A DNA stretch of 8,300 nucleotides from Planctomycetota bacterium (GTDB lineage: Bacteria > Planctomycetota > Planctomycetia > Pirellulales > Lacipirellulaceae): the NCBI GenBank assembly GCA_022615465.1, contig JAKEGR010000123.1, positions 1 to 8,300 of the forward strand. The letters run 5' to 3'. The position numbers were made by a program, and so were the translations under genes. Position 1 is the first letter of the stretch. Each line of letters opens with the position of its first letter. Positions 7,654 through 8,300 of the stretch are shown one piece after another. Below the pieces are notes generated by a model. The model made no database searches. It saw nothing but the letters and a program-made list of their open reading frames with translations, and had not been told where the DNA came from.

Positions 7654-7658
7654 AGGGA
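7654..7658 (+). promoter_or_regulatory. Shine-Dalgarno AGGGA for glgC
   Basis: AGGGA lies 7 bases before ATG 7666 and 4 bases before the adjoining ATG 7663. The spacing favours the second ATG. This is the best ribosome binding site in the window. Confidence 0.5.
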
Positions 7659-7665
7659 ACGAATG

Positions 7666-8300
7666 ATGAATAACGTCGTGGCGGTGGTGCTGGGGGGCGG
7701 GCGTGGAACGCGGCTATTGCCGCTAACAGCGTGCCGCGCCAAGCCAGCGGTGCCGCTTGCCGCGAAATACCGGCTGATTGATATCCCGCTCTCGAATTGC
7801 TTGAATAGTCAGATCAACCAGATCTACGTGCTCACGCAGTTCGAGTCGGTGAGCCTCCATCGGCACATCCGCGGCACCTATCGCTTCGACATTTTCAGTG
7901 GCGGGTTTGTGGAAATCCTGGCTGCCCAGCAAACCATGGCCCAGCAAGCCATGCCACAGCCGAACGATCAGCTCGATTGGTATCAGGGCACGGCCGATGC
8001 GGTTCGGAAAAACCTCCGCCATTTGACGCAGCCAGGGATCGATTACGTGCTCATCCTCTCGGGCGATCAGCTCTATCGGATGGATTTTCAGGAAATGCTC
8101 GCCACGCATCGAAAATCGAAGGCCGATGTGACGATTGCAGGCAAACCGGTGGATCGCTCGGCCGCCTCGGGGCTAGGCATCATGCGGGTTGATGACTCAG
8201 GGCGGGTCGACGGCTTTCGCGAAAAGCCCAAGGACGACAGCGAGTTGAGCGACATGACCATGCCACCCGACTGGTTTAAGAAACACGGAATCGAAAGCCG
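7666..8300 (+). CDS. glgC: Glucose-1-phosphate adenylyltransferase (ADP-glucose pyrophosphorylase), 3' end beyond window
   Basis: GlgC makes ADP-glucose from glucose-1-phosphate and ATP, the committed step of bacterial glycogen synthesis. About 211 of an expected 400-430 residues are inside the window; the frame is open to the right edge. The nucleotide-binding loop is [12 protein letters not shown] (10-21), followed by AKPAVP (25-30) and [19 protein letters not shown] begins at 107, the catalytic aspartate is D134 in [10 protein letters not shown], and the sugar-phosphate-binding EK is E186-K187 in FREKPK. The [10 protein letters not shown] form resembles cyanobacterial and plant enzymes more than E. 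coli. Two oddities are A32-A33 where the family usually has a GG pair before KYR or KFR, and a duplicated AQQ(T/A)M at 87-96. An in-frame ATG at 7663 is an alternative start. No other glycogen gene is visible. Confidence 0.94.
   Translation, partial: MNNVVAVVLGGGRGTRLLPLTACRAKPAVPLAAKYRLIDIPLSNCLNSQINQIYVLTQFESVSLHRHIRGTYRFDIFSGGFVEILAAQQTMAQQAMPQPNDQLDWYQGTADAVRKNLRHLTQPGIDYVLILSGDQLYRMDFQEMLATHRKSKADVTIAGKPVDRSAASGLGIMRVDDSGRVDGFREKPKDDSELSDMTMPPDWFKKHGIES
7924..7953. repeat. 15-bp in-frame tandem duplication in glgC
   Basis: GCCCAGCAAACCATG (7924-7938) is followed directly by GCCCAGCAAGCCATG (7939-7953), 14 of 15 bases identical. It duplicates AQQTM as AQQAM (residues 87-96), ahead of the conserved [10 protein letters not shown]. 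The frame is preserved, so this is a small loop expansion. Confidence 0.65.

Noticed and set aside
1..8300. tRNA or rRNA genes, CRISPR arrays, insertion sequences, defence genes
   Set aside because: No direct-repeat array, cloverleaf, transposase frame or defence-type domain was seen on either strand.

Overview
The window reads as a moderately GC-rich bacterial chromosome segment, most likely from a planctomycete of the Pirellulales type. This is inferred, not proven. The signs are an RHS/YD-repeat fragment of the kind common there, a LeuRS with the [12 protein letters not shown] and [10 protein letters not shown] signatures, weak or absent Shine-Dalgarno sites, and short palindromic repeats lying inside genes.

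Layout. Positions 1-551 (minus strand) hold the end of a broken RHS/YD-repeat gene that runs off the left edge; it lacks most of its 5' part and has a frameshift near position 50. After a leader of about 160 bp, four housekeeping genes follow on the plus strand: fliG (714-1700, flagellar motor switch), mutS (1877-4624, mismatch repair), leuS (4780-7461, leucyl-tRNA synthetase) and glgC (7666 to beyond the right edge, ADP-glucose pyrophosphorylase). The gaps of 155-204 bp and the candidate promoters suggest separate transcription units rather than one operon. The four genes belong to four unrelated pathways, and no shared system is apparent.

The most interesting structure is inside the genes. 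mutS carries an extra block of about 84 bp (28 codons, in frame) just before Walker A. It is bounded by inverted GGGAAG/CTTCCC arms and contains a 14-bp inverted repeat. leuS carries a short perfect palindrome at the start of its editing domain, where the protein is longer than usual. Both look like palindromic elements that have entered coding sequence without breaking the frame, comparable in principle to the Rickettsia palindromic elements. Other points are a well-formed promoter with a structured leader before leuS, a heptamer repeat before mutS, and a 15-bp in-frame tandem duplication in glgC. No RNA gene, CRISPR array, insertion sequence or complete novel gene system was seen.
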